From positions 558,001-622,000 of the forward strand of contig NZ_SETE01000001.1 of NCBI RefSeq assembly GCF_004152935.1: 64,000 nucleotides of DNA, given 5' to 3'. This document shows, piece after piece, positions 32,587 through 41,439 of this stretch. Numbering within the stretch: the stretch's first letter is position 1; every line of letters begins with the position of its first letter. The translations under genes were made by a program, and so were the position numbers. The DNA comes from Brumimicrobium glaciale. GTDB lineage: Bacteria; Bacteroidota; Bacteroidia; Flavobacteriales_D; Crocinitomicaceae. The notes below the pieces were generated by a model. The model saw only the letters and a program-made list of their open reading frames with translations, did not search any database and was not told the origin of the DNA.

Positions 32587-32946
32587 ATGAAAAACTTCGA
32601 TTCCATAAGCAGTCAAACAAAAGATTTTTTTCAACGTGTTTTTGAAATTACTAGATTGATTCCTGAAGGACGTGTGACCTCTTATGGAAGTATTGCCAAA
32701 GCACTAGGAACGGCGAAATCTAGTCGGATGGTAGGTTGGGCAATGAATGCTTCTCACCGAGAAAAAGATATTCCAGCGCATCGAGTAGTCAATAGAAATG
32801 GCGTTTTGACAGGTAAAATGCATTTTTCTCCCCCAGAAATTATGCAAGAACGTTTGGAGAAGGAAGGAATTAAGGTGATTGATGATAAAATTGTAGATTT
32901 TGAGAAGTATTATTGGGATCCGCAAACAGAACTAGGAAATTTCTGA
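32587..32946 (+). CDS. Alkyltransferase-like protein (MGMT family, active-site Cys replaced by Ala)
   Basis: 119 residues from the ATG at 32587 (an in-frame TTG precedes it). It has the DNA-binding part of O6-alkylguanine-DNA alkyltransferases (PEGRVTSYGSIAKALG, SSRMVGWAMNAS) but the active-site P-C-H-R reads IPAHRVVNRNG, with Ala64 in place of the acceptor Cys. That makes it an ATL protein: these bind O6-alkylguanine without repairing it and pass the lesion to nucleotide excision repair. Sits just behind trmB. Confidence 0.88.
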   Translation: MKNFDSISSQTKDFFQRVFEITRLIPEGRVTSYGSIAKALGTAKSSRMVGWAMNASHREKDIPAHRVVNRNGVLTGKMHFSPPEIMQERLEKEGIKVIDDKIVDFEKYYWDPQTELGNF

Positions 32947-33457
32947 ATATAAAATCCATTTTCTGCGTTGCATTAAAATTTGAAAGCAGTCATTGACAAG
33001 AGTCAACTCCTTGTATTTCAGATTCCAACGCGCCTTGCTAATGAATCTTATATTTAGAAATTAGGATTTTAACGAGTGAGTTCTCGTAGGCTTTGATTTT
33101 TTTCTCCCGCAGATATTCGCAGATTACGCAGATTTTTTTTGGAATATGTGAGCGCTATGTTCAAAATGTTATCCATGAAACTATCTTTTTTTATTCATTT
33201 CTATTCCTCTTCTCTTTTTCTCCGTGTATCTCTGTGAAACCCCTCCTTTATCTCTGTGTAATAACCAGTGCCACAGGTACTCTCTGCGTCCCGACAGCTG
33301 TACGGGACTCCGCTCCTCCGCGCAACTCTGCGAAATTCTTCTTCTTCTTCTTCTTCTCTGCGAATCTCTGCCCCTCCGCGAAACTCTGCATCATTCTACT
33401 TCTACTCTTTTTCCTCCCAAACCCACTTTAAATAAAAAACATCCTTATTTTTGAACT
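32947..33457. repeat. Gene-free region with short degenerate repeats
   Basis: No gene is supported in these 511 bases. 32962-33046 resembles the inverted element at 20569-20701. 33104-33138 repeats CGCAGAT-like words three times. 33211-33395 is pyrimidine-rich with many CTCTGCG/CTCCGCG/CTCTGTG words and an 18-base CTT run near 33339-33356. Such stretches are common between genes in Bacteroidota. The frames through it have low-complexity products and are not believed. Confidence 0.5.
33446..33453 (+). promoter_or_regulatory. -7 element immediately before the epimerase gene
   Basis: TATTTTTG matches TAnnTTTG exactly and ends only 4 bases before the ATG at 33458, so if used the transcript would be leaderless or nearly so. 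Confidence 0.45.
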
Positions 33458-34468
33458 ATGGTATTTGTAACAGGAGGTACAGGATTATTGGGGAGTCATT
33501 TGTTGGTTGAATTAACCCAGCAACATGATAAAATCACGGCTATTTATAGAAACAAATTGAAAATAAATACCGTAAAAACGTGCTTCGATTATTACCTCAA
33601 AGAGAAGTCTGCAATGCATTTTGATAAAATCAATTGGGTCGAATGCGATGTCCTTGATATTCCCTCGTTAGAAGAAGTTATTCAAGGACATAAGGTAGTC
33701 TATCATTGTGCTGCTATTGTTTCTTTTAGTAAGCGAGATTTCAATCAAATGATGGAAATTAACCGTTATGGAACAGCCAATATGGTGAATTTAGCATTGG
33801 AATTTGGAATTGAAAAGTTTTGTTTTGTGAGTTCAACTGCAGCGGTAGGAAATAAAGATATTCCGGAGAATGTTGAAGTAGACGAAAATGGAAAATGGAT
33901 TTTGACCGATGAAACAAGCGGTTATTCAGTTACAAAATACAGTGCAGAAAAAGAAGTTTGGAGAGGAATTGAAGAAGGTCTGAATGCTGTTATTGTAAAT
34001 CCATCTGTGATTTTTGGTGCTGGAGATTGGGACGAAAGTTCGATGAAAATCTTTAAAACCGTTGGAAATGGATTAAAGTTTTATTCTCCCGGAGCCAATT
34101 CTTTTGTTGACGCAAGAGATGTATCAAAAATTATGGTAGAATTGATGAACCGAGAAATATTTAATGAACGCTATTTATGTATCGGAGCAAATGTTTCATT
34201 CAAACATCTTTTCGATTTAATTGCTAAAGAATTGGATCAAAAACCGCCAAGTAAAAAGGTTAATCCAATTCTAATGGGAATCACCTGGCGACTTTCTGTG
34301 CTTTGGGCAGTCTTGACTTTCTCAAAACCTTTGATTACAAAATCTGCGGCAAGAAATGCTTTCAATACCATTAAATACAGTAATCAAAAAATAAAAAATG
34401 CAATCGGGTATGAATTTTATTCGATTGAAGAAACTGTGAAAAATGCTGTAAAAGGTCGTTTGAATTAA
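33458..34468 (+). CDS. NAD-dependent epimerase/dehydratase (extended SDR)
   Basis: 336 residues. N-terminal FVTGGTGLLGSHLL is the GxxGxxG nucleotide site; SSTAAVG and YSVTKYSAEKEV give the catalytic Ser and Tyr-x-x-x-Lys; NPSVIFGAGDWD is an extended-SDR substrate block. Closest in feel to the dihydroflavonol-4-reductase/3-beta-HSD-like group found in Bacteroidota. Substrate not determinable. It begins a + strand series with the two transporters but gaps of 44 and 93 bases separate them. Confidence 0.82.
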   Translation: MVFVTGGTGLLGSHLLVELTQQHDKITAIYRNKLKINTVKTCFDYYLKEKSAMHFDKINWVECDVLDIPSLEEVIQGHKVVYHCAAIVSFSKRDFNQMMEINRYGTANMVNLALEFGIEKFCFVSSTAAVGNKDIPENVEVDENGKWILTDETSGYSVTKYSAEKEVWRGIEEGLNAVIVNPSVIFGAGDWDESSMKIFKTVGNGLKFYSPGANSFVDARDVSKIMVELMNREIFNERYLCIGANVSFKHLFDLIAKELDQKPPSKKVNPILMGITWRLSVLWAVLTFSKPLITKSAARNAFNTIKYSNQKIKNAIGYEFYSIEETVKNAVKGRLN

Positions 34469-34512
34469 TGTTATTTTTGAAACAATAATTATATTTCCAT
34501 CTTTTTAAGATA

Positions 34513-36309
34513 ATGCTCAAAACACTATCCAACATAAGACCAAAAAAGTTCATTTTTCCAATGATGCTCCTCGCTTTGGCTTGGATTTTCTACAATCATC
34601 CTCATGTGAGTGAAATCGCAGCTGGAATTGCAATTCTTTTGTTTGGAATTATCATGTTGGAAGACGGATTTAACGCTTTTGTTCAGGGGCCAATGGAGCG
34701 AATGCTCAAGAAAATGTCTGAAAGCGTCAGTCGTTCCTTTAGTTTTGGATTTATCACCACGGCCATCTTACAATCGAGTGGATTGATTAGCGTTGTCGCA
34801 ATTTCGTTTTTAAGTGCAGGATTAATCTCCCTAAAATCGGGAATTGCCGTTGCTTTTGGTGCCAATTTAGGAACAACTTCAACAGCTTGGTTAGTTTCTA
34901 CACTTGGTTTTAAACTCGATATTGCTTCGTTCGCTTTTCCTATTTTAGCATTTGGAATTGTGTTTGTTTTACAAAAGAATTCTGCTGTAAAAGGAGTTGG
35001 ATATGCCTTAGCTGGGTTAGGATTTTTCTTTTTGGGAATAGAATTCATGCAAACTGGTTTTGAAACCTATCAAGACAAATTTGATTTATCGAGCATCACT
35101 TATGACGGATTGCCTGGTGTATTTGTTTTTGCCTTTATAGGAATTTTACTCACCATTATTTTTCAATCTGGTAGTGCAGTGATTGTTCTTGTTTTGACTA
35201 TGTTGCAGACTTCTCAACTTGAATATTTCAATGCTCTGGCACTTGTCGTTGGAGCAAATATTGGTAACGTGGGCACAATGATTCTTGGAGCATTAAATGC
35301 AAATACCAATGGAAAACGACTTGCAGGAGCACAAGTTATATTCAAATTATCAGCTGGAATAGTGAGTTTGCTTTTGATATTTCAATTGGCAGATTTTGTT
35401 GATTTCTTTGCCAAGAATGTTGGAGTGGATGAAGATAATTTCGCAATAAAACTTTCAATATTTCATACTTTATTTAATCTCATTGGTTGCGTTTTAATGA
35501 TGCCTGTTTTACATTATATCATTAAGTTTTTAAAACGTTTAATTCCTGATAAGAGCGATGATACTATGGAGGTTGCTAAGGCTAAATTTTTAAATAAAAG
35601 TGTCTTGAAATATCCGCAATCTACCATTCGCGCATTATTAGATGAGAGTAAGAATTTATTTGAAGAGACAACACTTACAATTGTAGCTAAAGGTTTGTAC
35701 ATCGATCCAAAAGCGATAAGAAGTGAGGTAGATATCGAAGAGATTATAGCTGATGAGGAAAGCGAATATGACATTGATGTGGAGGAAATGTACTACACAA
35801 AAGTCAAAATTATCTATGGTAAAATCATTAAATATGCAACACTTTCAGAAAGTGAGTTTGCATTAACCCCTAAAATTTTATCAGCATTTGGCAGGGTAAA
35901 GGATGCGAGTAGAAATCAAGTTTTGATTATCAAAAATATACGAGGTTTACATAAAAATGTGAAAATGTATATCAATTCGGATAACGAATATATTGAAGAG
36001 GAATATGAAAAAATGAGAAAGTTTGTTGCACATACATTGAGACAAATTCACATTCTCCAAAAGAATCCTGAATCGGTAAGTACAATGATGAAAATTGATG
36101 AGATCAAAGAAACTGCTTCAACAAGAGATTTATTGTTGAGCGGAAGGTTTGAATATCTTATTCGTGAACGCAAGATATCGAGTATTATGGCTTCCTCATT
36201 AGCCAATGACAGTAGTAATGTCAATGAAATTGTTCTAAAATTGATTGAGTCAGCTGAATTGCTTTATATCGAAAGAAATTATTTGTTAAAATTGGCTGAA
36301 GAAGGATAG
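34513..36309 (+). CDS. Na+/phosphate cotransporter family protein with PhoU-like domain
   Basis: 598 residues. The membrane part (about 15-340) contains two inverted NptA-type repeats with the QSS-like signatures TAILQSSGLISVV and IIFQSGSAVIVLVL and the loops FGANLGTTSTAW and VGANIGNVGTMI. The C-terminal part (350-598) is helical and PhoU-like. It would import phosphate with sodium. A pst system is not in this window. Confidence 0.87.
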   Translation: MLKTLSNIRPKKFIFPMMLLALAWIFYNHPHVSEIAAGIAILLFGIIMLEDGFNAFVQGPMERMLKKMSESVSRSFSFGFITTAILQSSGLISVVAISFLSAGLISLKSGIAVAFGANLGTTSTAWLVSTLGFKLDIASFAFPILAFGIVFVLQKNSAVKGVGYALAGLGFFFLGIEFMQTGFETYQDKFDLSSITYDGLPGVFVFAFIGILLTIIFQSGSAVIVLVLTMLQTSQLEYFNALALVVGANIGNVGTMILGALNANTNGKRLAGAQVIFKLSAGIVSLLLIFQLADFVDFFAKNVGVDEDNFAIKLSIFHTLFNLIGCVLMMPVLHYIIKFLKRLIPDKSDDTMEVAKAKFLNKSVLKYPQSTIRALLDESKNLFEETTLTIVAKGLYIDPKAIRSEVDIEEIIADEESEYDIDVEEMYYTKVKIIYGKIIKYATLSESEFALTPKILSAFGRVKDASRNQVLIIKNIRGLHKNVKMYINSDNEYIEEEYEKMRKFVAHTLRQIHILQKNPESVSTMMKIDEIKETASTRDLLLSGRFEYLIRERKISSIMASSLANDSSNVNEIVLKLIESAELLYIERNYLLKLAEEG

Positions 36310-36402
36310 GCTTTTATTTAATAAATCACAACATCTTCAAAATATTCTAAACCTTTTAGATGTTGTCTCAGAATTAGTTTTAATTTCATAAGAAAAGAAA
36401 CC

Positions 36403-38190
36403 ATGACTTTTGCTATTGGTGTCGTAATTGGAATTTTAATTTTAGCTTTTATTTTGTTCGCAAGTGAAAAATTCACAGTGGATAAAACAGCATTTTTTAT
36501 TCTTGTAAGTTTACTCATCTTTGGAATTGTTACTCCCGAAGAAGCGGTTTCGGGATTTTCCGATAATGCTGTGCTCACCATTTTATGTTTAATGATTATC
36601 GCAATTGGATTAGAGAAAAATGGCGTTGTTTCTTTGATGGCTCAAAAAATCATTCCGATTACTAAATATCCGCTGTGGTTTTTCTTACCTCTCTTAATGA
36701 TTACCGTCGGATTTTTATCTTCTTTCGTTGCAACAACAGCGGTGGTAATTATCTTTATTAAATTGGTTAATGAATTGGATAAACAAGGGAAAATTGATCG
36801 TTCTAGGGTTTTATTACCCATTTCATTTGCCGGAATTCTTGGTGGAAGTTGCACTTTAATGGGAACAAGTACGAATTTAATTGTTTCAGATATTTCTAGA
36901 AAGAGTGGAATTGGTCGCTTTGGATTCTTTGAATTCTCTGCTGCTGGAGCTATATTTTTGTTGGTTTCAATTCCAATTATTTACCTTTTATCAAAGAAGT
37001 TTTTACCAAGAACTCCTAAAGCTGATGAATCAGATTCGGACAATAAATTTGAATACATCACGGCTGTAAAAATTAAATCGGAGTCTAAATTAATTGGGAA
37101 AAAAGCGAATGAAACAGCAATTTGGGAAGAAAATGACATTCGATTAGTTAAAATTCAACGGGGAAGACGGCATTTAAGTTTTGACTTAGAATCGGAAATT
37201 TTACAGGAAAACGACATTCTTTGGCTTGACATGACAATCGAAAATATCACTTCACATACAGAAAGTTTAGGATTGAAAATTTTAGGTGTAGATCAAAACC
37301 TGATTGAAGAACAGCTGACCAATGAATACCATGAGGTTATTGTATTGCCGAATTCTCGTTATATCAACATGACTATTGAGGAGTTCAATTACAGTCTGCC
37401 TGACAACGTTTTAGTTAAGGGTGTGAGCAGTAGTAAAAACAAATCGAATCATGGAAGTTACTTTAATAAATTCGTTTCAAAGAAATTTCTAATACCAGGA
37501 AATCGTGTTTTATTATCTGGAGATTTAGGTGAAATTCAGAAAATTGCGAAAGACAATAATCTTCTTTTTGCCAACACCGTTATTACGAATCCATATATTC
37601 CAACCTACAAAAAAGTGATTTGTTTGGTCGCTATTCTAATGGTTGTTGTTTTATCCGCTACCAATACTTTCTCTATTCTTAAAAGCTGTTTGCTGGGAGT
37701 AGGATTGGTCTTGTTTACAGGATGTATTCAATTAAAAGATGCTTATGCAGGAATAAATTGGCAAGTAATTTTCTTATTGGCTGGAATGATACCATTGGGT
37801 GTAGCCATGAAAAACACAGGAACGGATGTATATATTGCTGAACATTTATTTTCACTTTTAAAGGCCGTTCCCACTTCAGTTACTGTTTCCATAATTTTTG
37901 CTTTTACGATGCTCATGAGCGGTTTCGTGTCCAATAATGCTACAGCAATAATTGTAGCTCCAATTGTAATCGCTGTTGCTGCAAAGTTGGGAATTAATCC
38001 AAAACCATTATTGTATGCAGTAATGTTTGGTGCGAATTTTAGTTTTTATACTCCGATGGGATATCAAACTAACGCTATTATTTATGGAATGGGGATTTAT
38101 AGATTCAAACATTTCTTGATTATTGGAGGAGTACTTTCAATTGTTTTATTGATTTTAGCTTCAATTTTATTGCCAATAATGTATTTGTAA
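36403..38190 (+). CDS. SLC13/DASS-type anion symporter with TrkA-C domains
   Basis: 595 residues with membrane halves at about 1-205 and 400-595 and two RCK/TrkA-C domains between (KIKSESKLIGKKANETAIWEENDIRLVKI; ILWLDMTIE; NEYHEVIVLPNSRYINMTIEEF). Signatures are SSFVATTAVVIIFI, GGSCTLMGTSTNLIVSD and, in the second half, SGFVSNNATAIIVAPI and FGANFSFYTPMGYQTNAIIY. Members move sulfate, dicarboxylates or other anions with Na+. Ligand unknown; the phosphate transporter upstream suggests an anion theme only loosely. Confidence 0.87.
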   Translation: MTFAIGVVIGILILAFILFASEKFTVDKTAFFILVSLLIFGIVTPEEAVSGFSDNAVLTILCLMIIAIGLEKNGVVSLMAQKIIPITKYPLWFFLPLLMITVGFLSSFVATTAVVIIFIKLVNELDKQGKIDRSRVLLPISFAGILGGSCTLMGTSTNLIVSDISRKSGIGRFGFFEFSAAGAIFLLVSIPIIYLLSKKFLPRTPKADESDSDNKFEYITAVKIKSESKLIGKKANETAIWEENDIRLVKIQRGRRHLSFDLESEILQENDILWLDMTIENITSHTESLGLKILGVDQNLIEEQLTNEYHEVIVLPNSRYINMTIEEFNYSLPDNVLVKGVSSSKNKSNHGSYFNKFVSKKFLIPGNRVLLSGDLGEIQKIAKDNNLLFANTVITNPYIPTYKKVICLVAILMVVVLSATNTFSILKSCLLGVGLVLFTGCIQLKDAYAGINWQVIFLLAGMIPLGVAMKNTGTDVYIAEHLFSLLKAVPTSVTVSIIFAFTMLMSGFVSNNATAIIVAPIVIAVAAKLGINPKPLLYAVMFGANFSFYTPMGYQTNAIIYGMGIYRFKHFLIIGGVLSIVLLILASILLPIMYL

Positions 38191-38281
38191 AATGGTAATC
38201 TTCATCCAAAATAGTGGTGAAATTTAACTGCTATTTGTGATGTTTATTCTTGAAATCAAATTTTATGATACGTTCATTGCA

Positions 38282-38962
38282 CTATTTCAATCCCAACTTT
38301 TCAACCAAATCACCAATCGAGAATTTTTTCATTTCAGTTTCTAATTCACTGAAACTTTCCTTCGTCGCACTTTTAATAAATTCACCATTTTCTAATAAGT
38401 GAATTTCATCACAGGTTTCTGCTAAAGTTGAAAATATGTGAGATGAAATTATTACTGTTTTTCCTAATTCCTTAAGTTTTTTGATGATCTCTACAATCAT
38501 GATATTACTATGAATATCTACACCATTGAAAGGTTCATCCAAAATGTAAACATCATTTTCTTGCAGGAGAATTGCTGTTAAGGCTAATTTCTTCTTCATT
38601 CCTGTTGAATAAGTTGACGCATATTGATTCAACGGTAAATCAAAAATATTCCTCGAATTTATTTCTATATTTTTGATTTTACGTGCATATAAAAGCAATT
38701 GAATATATTCTTTTCCTGTAATTCGAGTGAAGAAATAGGGATCTGTAAACAGTAATCCCAAGTGATTTTTTAGTTGGTCATAATGAGTACCAATTTCTCC
38801 TTCGTATTTTTCTAATTCTGCGATACATCTAAATAATGTCGTTTTTCCAGAGCCATTTTCTCCAACAATTCCATACACTTTTCCTTTTTCAAAAGAGATG
38901 TTGATGTCTTTTAAAACGAGCTTATTTCCAAATGACTTTGATAAATCTTTAATGTGAATCAT
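38282..38962 (-). CDS. ABC transporter ATP-binding protein
   Basis: 226 residues: Walker A GENGSGKTT, signature YSTGMKKKLALTAIL, Walker B VYILDEPFNGVD, switch His ISSHIFSTLAETCD. Its start overlaps the permease gene by 14 bases, so the two form one exporter. The type is that of ABC-2-like two-gene systems; substrate unknown. Confidence 0.88.
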   Translation of the reverse strand: MIHIKDLSKSFGNKLVLKDINISFEKGKVYGIVGENGSGKTTLFRCIAELEKYEGEIGTHYDQLKNHLGLLFTDPYFFTRITGKEYIQLLLYARKIKNIEINSRNIFDLPLNQYASTYSTGMKKKLALTAILLQENDVYILDEPFNGVDIHSNIMIVEIIKKLKELGKTVIISSHIFSTLAETCDEIHLLENGEFIKSATKESFSELETEMKKFSIGDLVEKLGLK

Positions 38963-39878
38963 TGTCTAATATAAAGTTTAATTGTGTAATGGATTTAGAA
39001 TAGAAAATAGGAATAACAATCAGCAAAAGAGGAGGGAAGAATACACTTGCAAATAAGAGAATGCCTTCAGGTAAGTTCATTTCATTGGGGAAAACTGAAT
39101 ATTTTGCTAAAATCATAGCGATGAGATATAAGTAGCTCAGCATCAAAAATACTAATGATATTTTTATTTCCTCTGGAAAAAATACAATTAACGAAATGAT
39201 TATTGGGGAAATTAATAGCGTAAGAAATAGAATTCCTGTTCTAATTTTATTCATTAAAAATCCTTTAGAGGAAAGACTAAAATTCCAAACATAAATTTCA
39301 TTTTCAGGTTTCGAATAATAAGTTAAAACAACAATTGTAATGAGTAGCATTGAGAAAATTCCCAAGTTAAAATTCCCTGCTAGAATCGATTGATAAGTTA
39401 TAAAATAGGCAAGAGGAAACATGAGAAATGTCTTCCTAAATCCAACAAGAAATTCAAATGGTTTTCTGCCAAAAGGAGTCGGAATAGTGTAATTAAAACT
39501 ATTGCTGAAATTAAAAATAGAGAGAAAAGTTGATAAGGGAATTAGAATTAAAACCAATAAAAAAGAGTTTTCAAATAACAGGAATAGTACAAATGGCAAT
39601 CCAACTAAAAGATTCTCTATGCTTCTTAATTTTCTATAATCGTTAGTTGAGAATACTGTTTTCAGAAAGTCATTTCTACCGCTTTCACTTAATTTTGAGA
39701 TTAAGGCAATAGCAATTAGACAATAAATATATTCAGCAAATTCTGTTAGAGAAAAAAGAGTGAATGAGATTCCATAGAAGATTAAAAATGTTAATCCATA
39801 ACCAAGGATTGGACTTAATCCAATTTCATCGATTTTCCTGTTGAATAATGAGAATTGTAGCTTGAAGTACGCTTTCAT
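38949..39878 (-). CDS. Hypothetical ABC-type membrane permease
   Basis: 309 residues, very hydrophobic, about 8-9 helices (FLIFYGISFTLFSL, LLVGLPFVLFLLF, ISPIIISLIVFF, ILLFASVFFPPLLLIVIPIF). No named family recognised. The overlap with the ATPase gene and its topology make it the membrane half of that exporter. A second minus-strand unit start lies upstream in 39879-39977, where no clear promoter was found. Confidence 0.7.
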   Translation of the reverse strand: MKAYFKLQFSLFNRKIDEIGLSPILGYGLTFLIFYGISFTLFSLTEFAEYIYCLIAIALISKLSESGRNDFLKTVFSTNDYRKLRSIENLLVGLPFVLFLLFENSFLLVLILIPLSTFLSIFNFSNSFNYTIPTPFGRKPFEFLVGFRKTFLMFPLAYFITYQSILAGNFNLGIFSMLLITIVVLTYYSKPENEIYVWNFSLSSKGFLMNKIRTGILFLTLLISPIIISLIVFFPEEIKISLVFLMLSYLYLIAMILAKYSVFPNEMNLPEGILLFASVFFPPLLLIVIPIFYSKSITQLNFILDNDSH

Positions 39879-39977
39879 TTTTTGAATTATTGACTTTGAA
39901 AACGCATTTAGAGTTAAATTGTTGTTTTAGGAAATTCTAAAATATTTTATTTTCAGCGTACTTATAAAACAACCTTT

Positions 39978-40415
39978 CTAAACCCCAATATCCTCATTCC
40001 ACAACTCAGGTTTTTCAGCGATAAATTGATCCATTAATTCCTTGCATCTTTTGTCATCTAGCACAACCACTTCAACGCCATTTTCTTTCAATAATTTCTC
40101 AGCTCCAAGAAAAGTTTTATTTTCTCCAATGACCACTTTCGGAATTCCATAAAGTAGAATTGTTCCAGAACACATGGGACAAGGAGAGAGTGTTGTATAT
40201 AAAACAGATTCCTTATAAACGGATGCCGGTTGTCTTCCTGCATTTTCTAATGCATCCATTTCACCATGTAGAATTACGCTTCCTTTTTGAACTCTTTTAT
40301 TGTGTCCGCGTCCAATAATTTTCCCGTTGTGAACTAAGACTGAACCAATCGGAATTCCACCTTCAGCAATTCCAATTTCAGCTTCTTTGACTGCTTCTAA
40401 AAAATTTGTATCCAT
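39978..40415 (-). CDS. Fungal-type cytosine deaminase (Fcy1-like) / nucleoside deaminase family
   Basis: 145 residues from the ATG at 40413-40415; upstream codons in the open frame look non-coding. Zinc site His50 and catalytic Glu52 in HGEMDALENAGR, Cys79 and Cys82 in SPCPMCSG. Beyond the motifs, LYTTLSPC, YGIPKVVIGEN and the end ELWNEDIG closely follow yeast cytosine deaminase Fcy1 (which ends WFEDIGE; its Trp152 contacts substrate and matches Trp139 here). So cytosine to uracil (pyrimidine salvage) is more likely than guanine or tRNA-adenosine deamination. Comparison made from memory. Confidence 0.8.
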   Translation of the reverse strand: MDTNFLEAVKEAEIGIAEGGIPIGSVLVHNGKIIGRGHNKRVQKGSVILHGEMDALENAGRQPASVYKESVLYTTLSPCPMCSGTILLYGIPKVVIGENKTFLGAEKLLKENGVEVVVLDDKRCKELMDQFIAEKPELWNEDIGV

Positions 40416-40460
40416 GTTTTTTTGTTTGAAAAAGTATAGTGACAAGTTAGAAATAAAATT

Positions 40461-40493
40461 AGACTCCCATTCTAATAACAAAAAAGGGAGTCT
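40461..40493 (-). terminator. Terminator downstream of the SDR gene
   Basis: AGACTCCC (40461-40468) pairs with GGGAGTCT (40486-40493), 16 bases beyond the SDR stop on the minus strand; a U-rich tract follows (AATTTTATTT). Confidence 0.65.
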
Positions 40494-40508
40494 AGTTTTA
40501 TGTTTTTG

Positions 40509-41228
40509 TTATGGATTTGTTGACCACAATGAAGCGCTTTTTAACATTGCTCTTTTTGGTAGTTTTAACCCAGCCATAATTATTTCTGCAAAATCTTCAG
40601 GCTGCAAAACACTGTCTTGAGAATCTTTATCTGCTATACCTAGTTCAACCGACATATCAGTTGCAATTGTACTTGGAGTTAAAGTGCAAACTCTAATGTT
40701 GTTTTTACGCACTTCTTTCATTAACGATTCCGACATTCCAATAACGGCAAATTTAGAAGCTGAATAAGCAGATGTACTTGCGTTTCCACTTAAGCCTGCA
40801 GTTGATGAAACATTAATTATTTCACCTTCGTTTTGCGCTATTAAATGTGGTAGAACCTCTTTTGTCACATAATACATTCCCATAACATTGGTTTGAATTA
40901 TTTGACTCCATTCATTTACTTCCATTTCGTTGAAAGTTCCGAAAGCTGCAATTCCAGCATTGTTCACCAAAATATCAACACCACCTAGTTCTTCAATGAT
41001 TTCTTTGATTCCTTTTTGAACTTCTTTGTAGTTACCTACATCAAAAATAGAATAAATTGCGTTAACTCCAATCGCTTTTAATTCTGCAACTGTTTCTTGC
41101 AAAACTTGTTCATTTCTACCTGTGATTGCTACATCGATCCCTTCTTTAGCGAAAGCAATTGCTGTTGCTTTTCCAAGACCTCTTCCACCTCCTGTGATTA
41201 TTGCTTTTTTGTTATTTAAAGTTCCCAT
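40509..41228 (-). CDS. Short-chain dehydrogenase/reductase (3-ketoacyl reductase-like)
   Basis: 239 residues from the ATG at 41226-41228 (the frame extends 51 bases further without support). Classical SDR: GGGRGLGKA (coenzyme), NNAGIAAFG, Ser in NVSSTAG, YSASKFAV. The arginine in ITGRNEQVL suggests NADPH. The end is shorter than FabG enzymes and lacks a clear fatty-acid context, so it may reduce a small ketone or diketone. Confidence 0.85.
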   Translation of the reverse strand: MGTLNNKKAIITGGGRGLGKATAIAFAKEGIDVAITGRNEQVLQETVAELKAIGVNAIYSIFDVGNYKEVQKGIKEIIEELGGVDILVNNAGIAAFGTFNEMEVNEWSQIIQTNVMGMYYVTKEVLPHLIAQNEGEIINVSSTAGLSGNASTSAYSASKFAVIGMSESLMKEVRKNNIRVCTLTPSTIATDMSVELGIADKDSQDSVLQPEDFAEIIMAGLKLPKRAMLKSASLWSTNP

Positions 41229-41285
41229 ATTGATTTTTAGAATGTGATGTAATTCTGATTTAATTGTTGAGTATCTCAAGATAAT

Positions 41286-41310
41286 CGCCTAATTTATGAA
41301 AAAATAGGCG
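41286..41310. repeat. Small hairpin upstream of the SDR gene
   Basis: CGCCTA and TAGGCG face each other across a 13-base A/T loop about 60 bases upstream of the SDR start. Could be an operator or the tail of a terminator for the amidase side; undecided. Confidence 0.3.
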
Positions 41311-41439
41311 TAGTTGTTCAAGTTGAAAATCTAAAATAGGTTAATGAATTATTCCATAGTTTTCATTTATCTTCGATTTAAAAATCAAGCTGATTTAAGA
41401 CAAAAAAGCCCTAATAGATTGCGATTTATATCGCATGAA

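Noticed and set aside
33093-33454. Two overlapping frames of 112 and 76 codons
   Set aside because: Products are Phe/Ser/Pro low-complexity from the CTCTGCG/CTT repeats; no start context or family.
38949-39878. Peptide or lipoprotein exporter assignment for the ABC pair
   Set aside because: Membrane topology and ATPase alone do not give a substrate; no accessory gene supports a choice.
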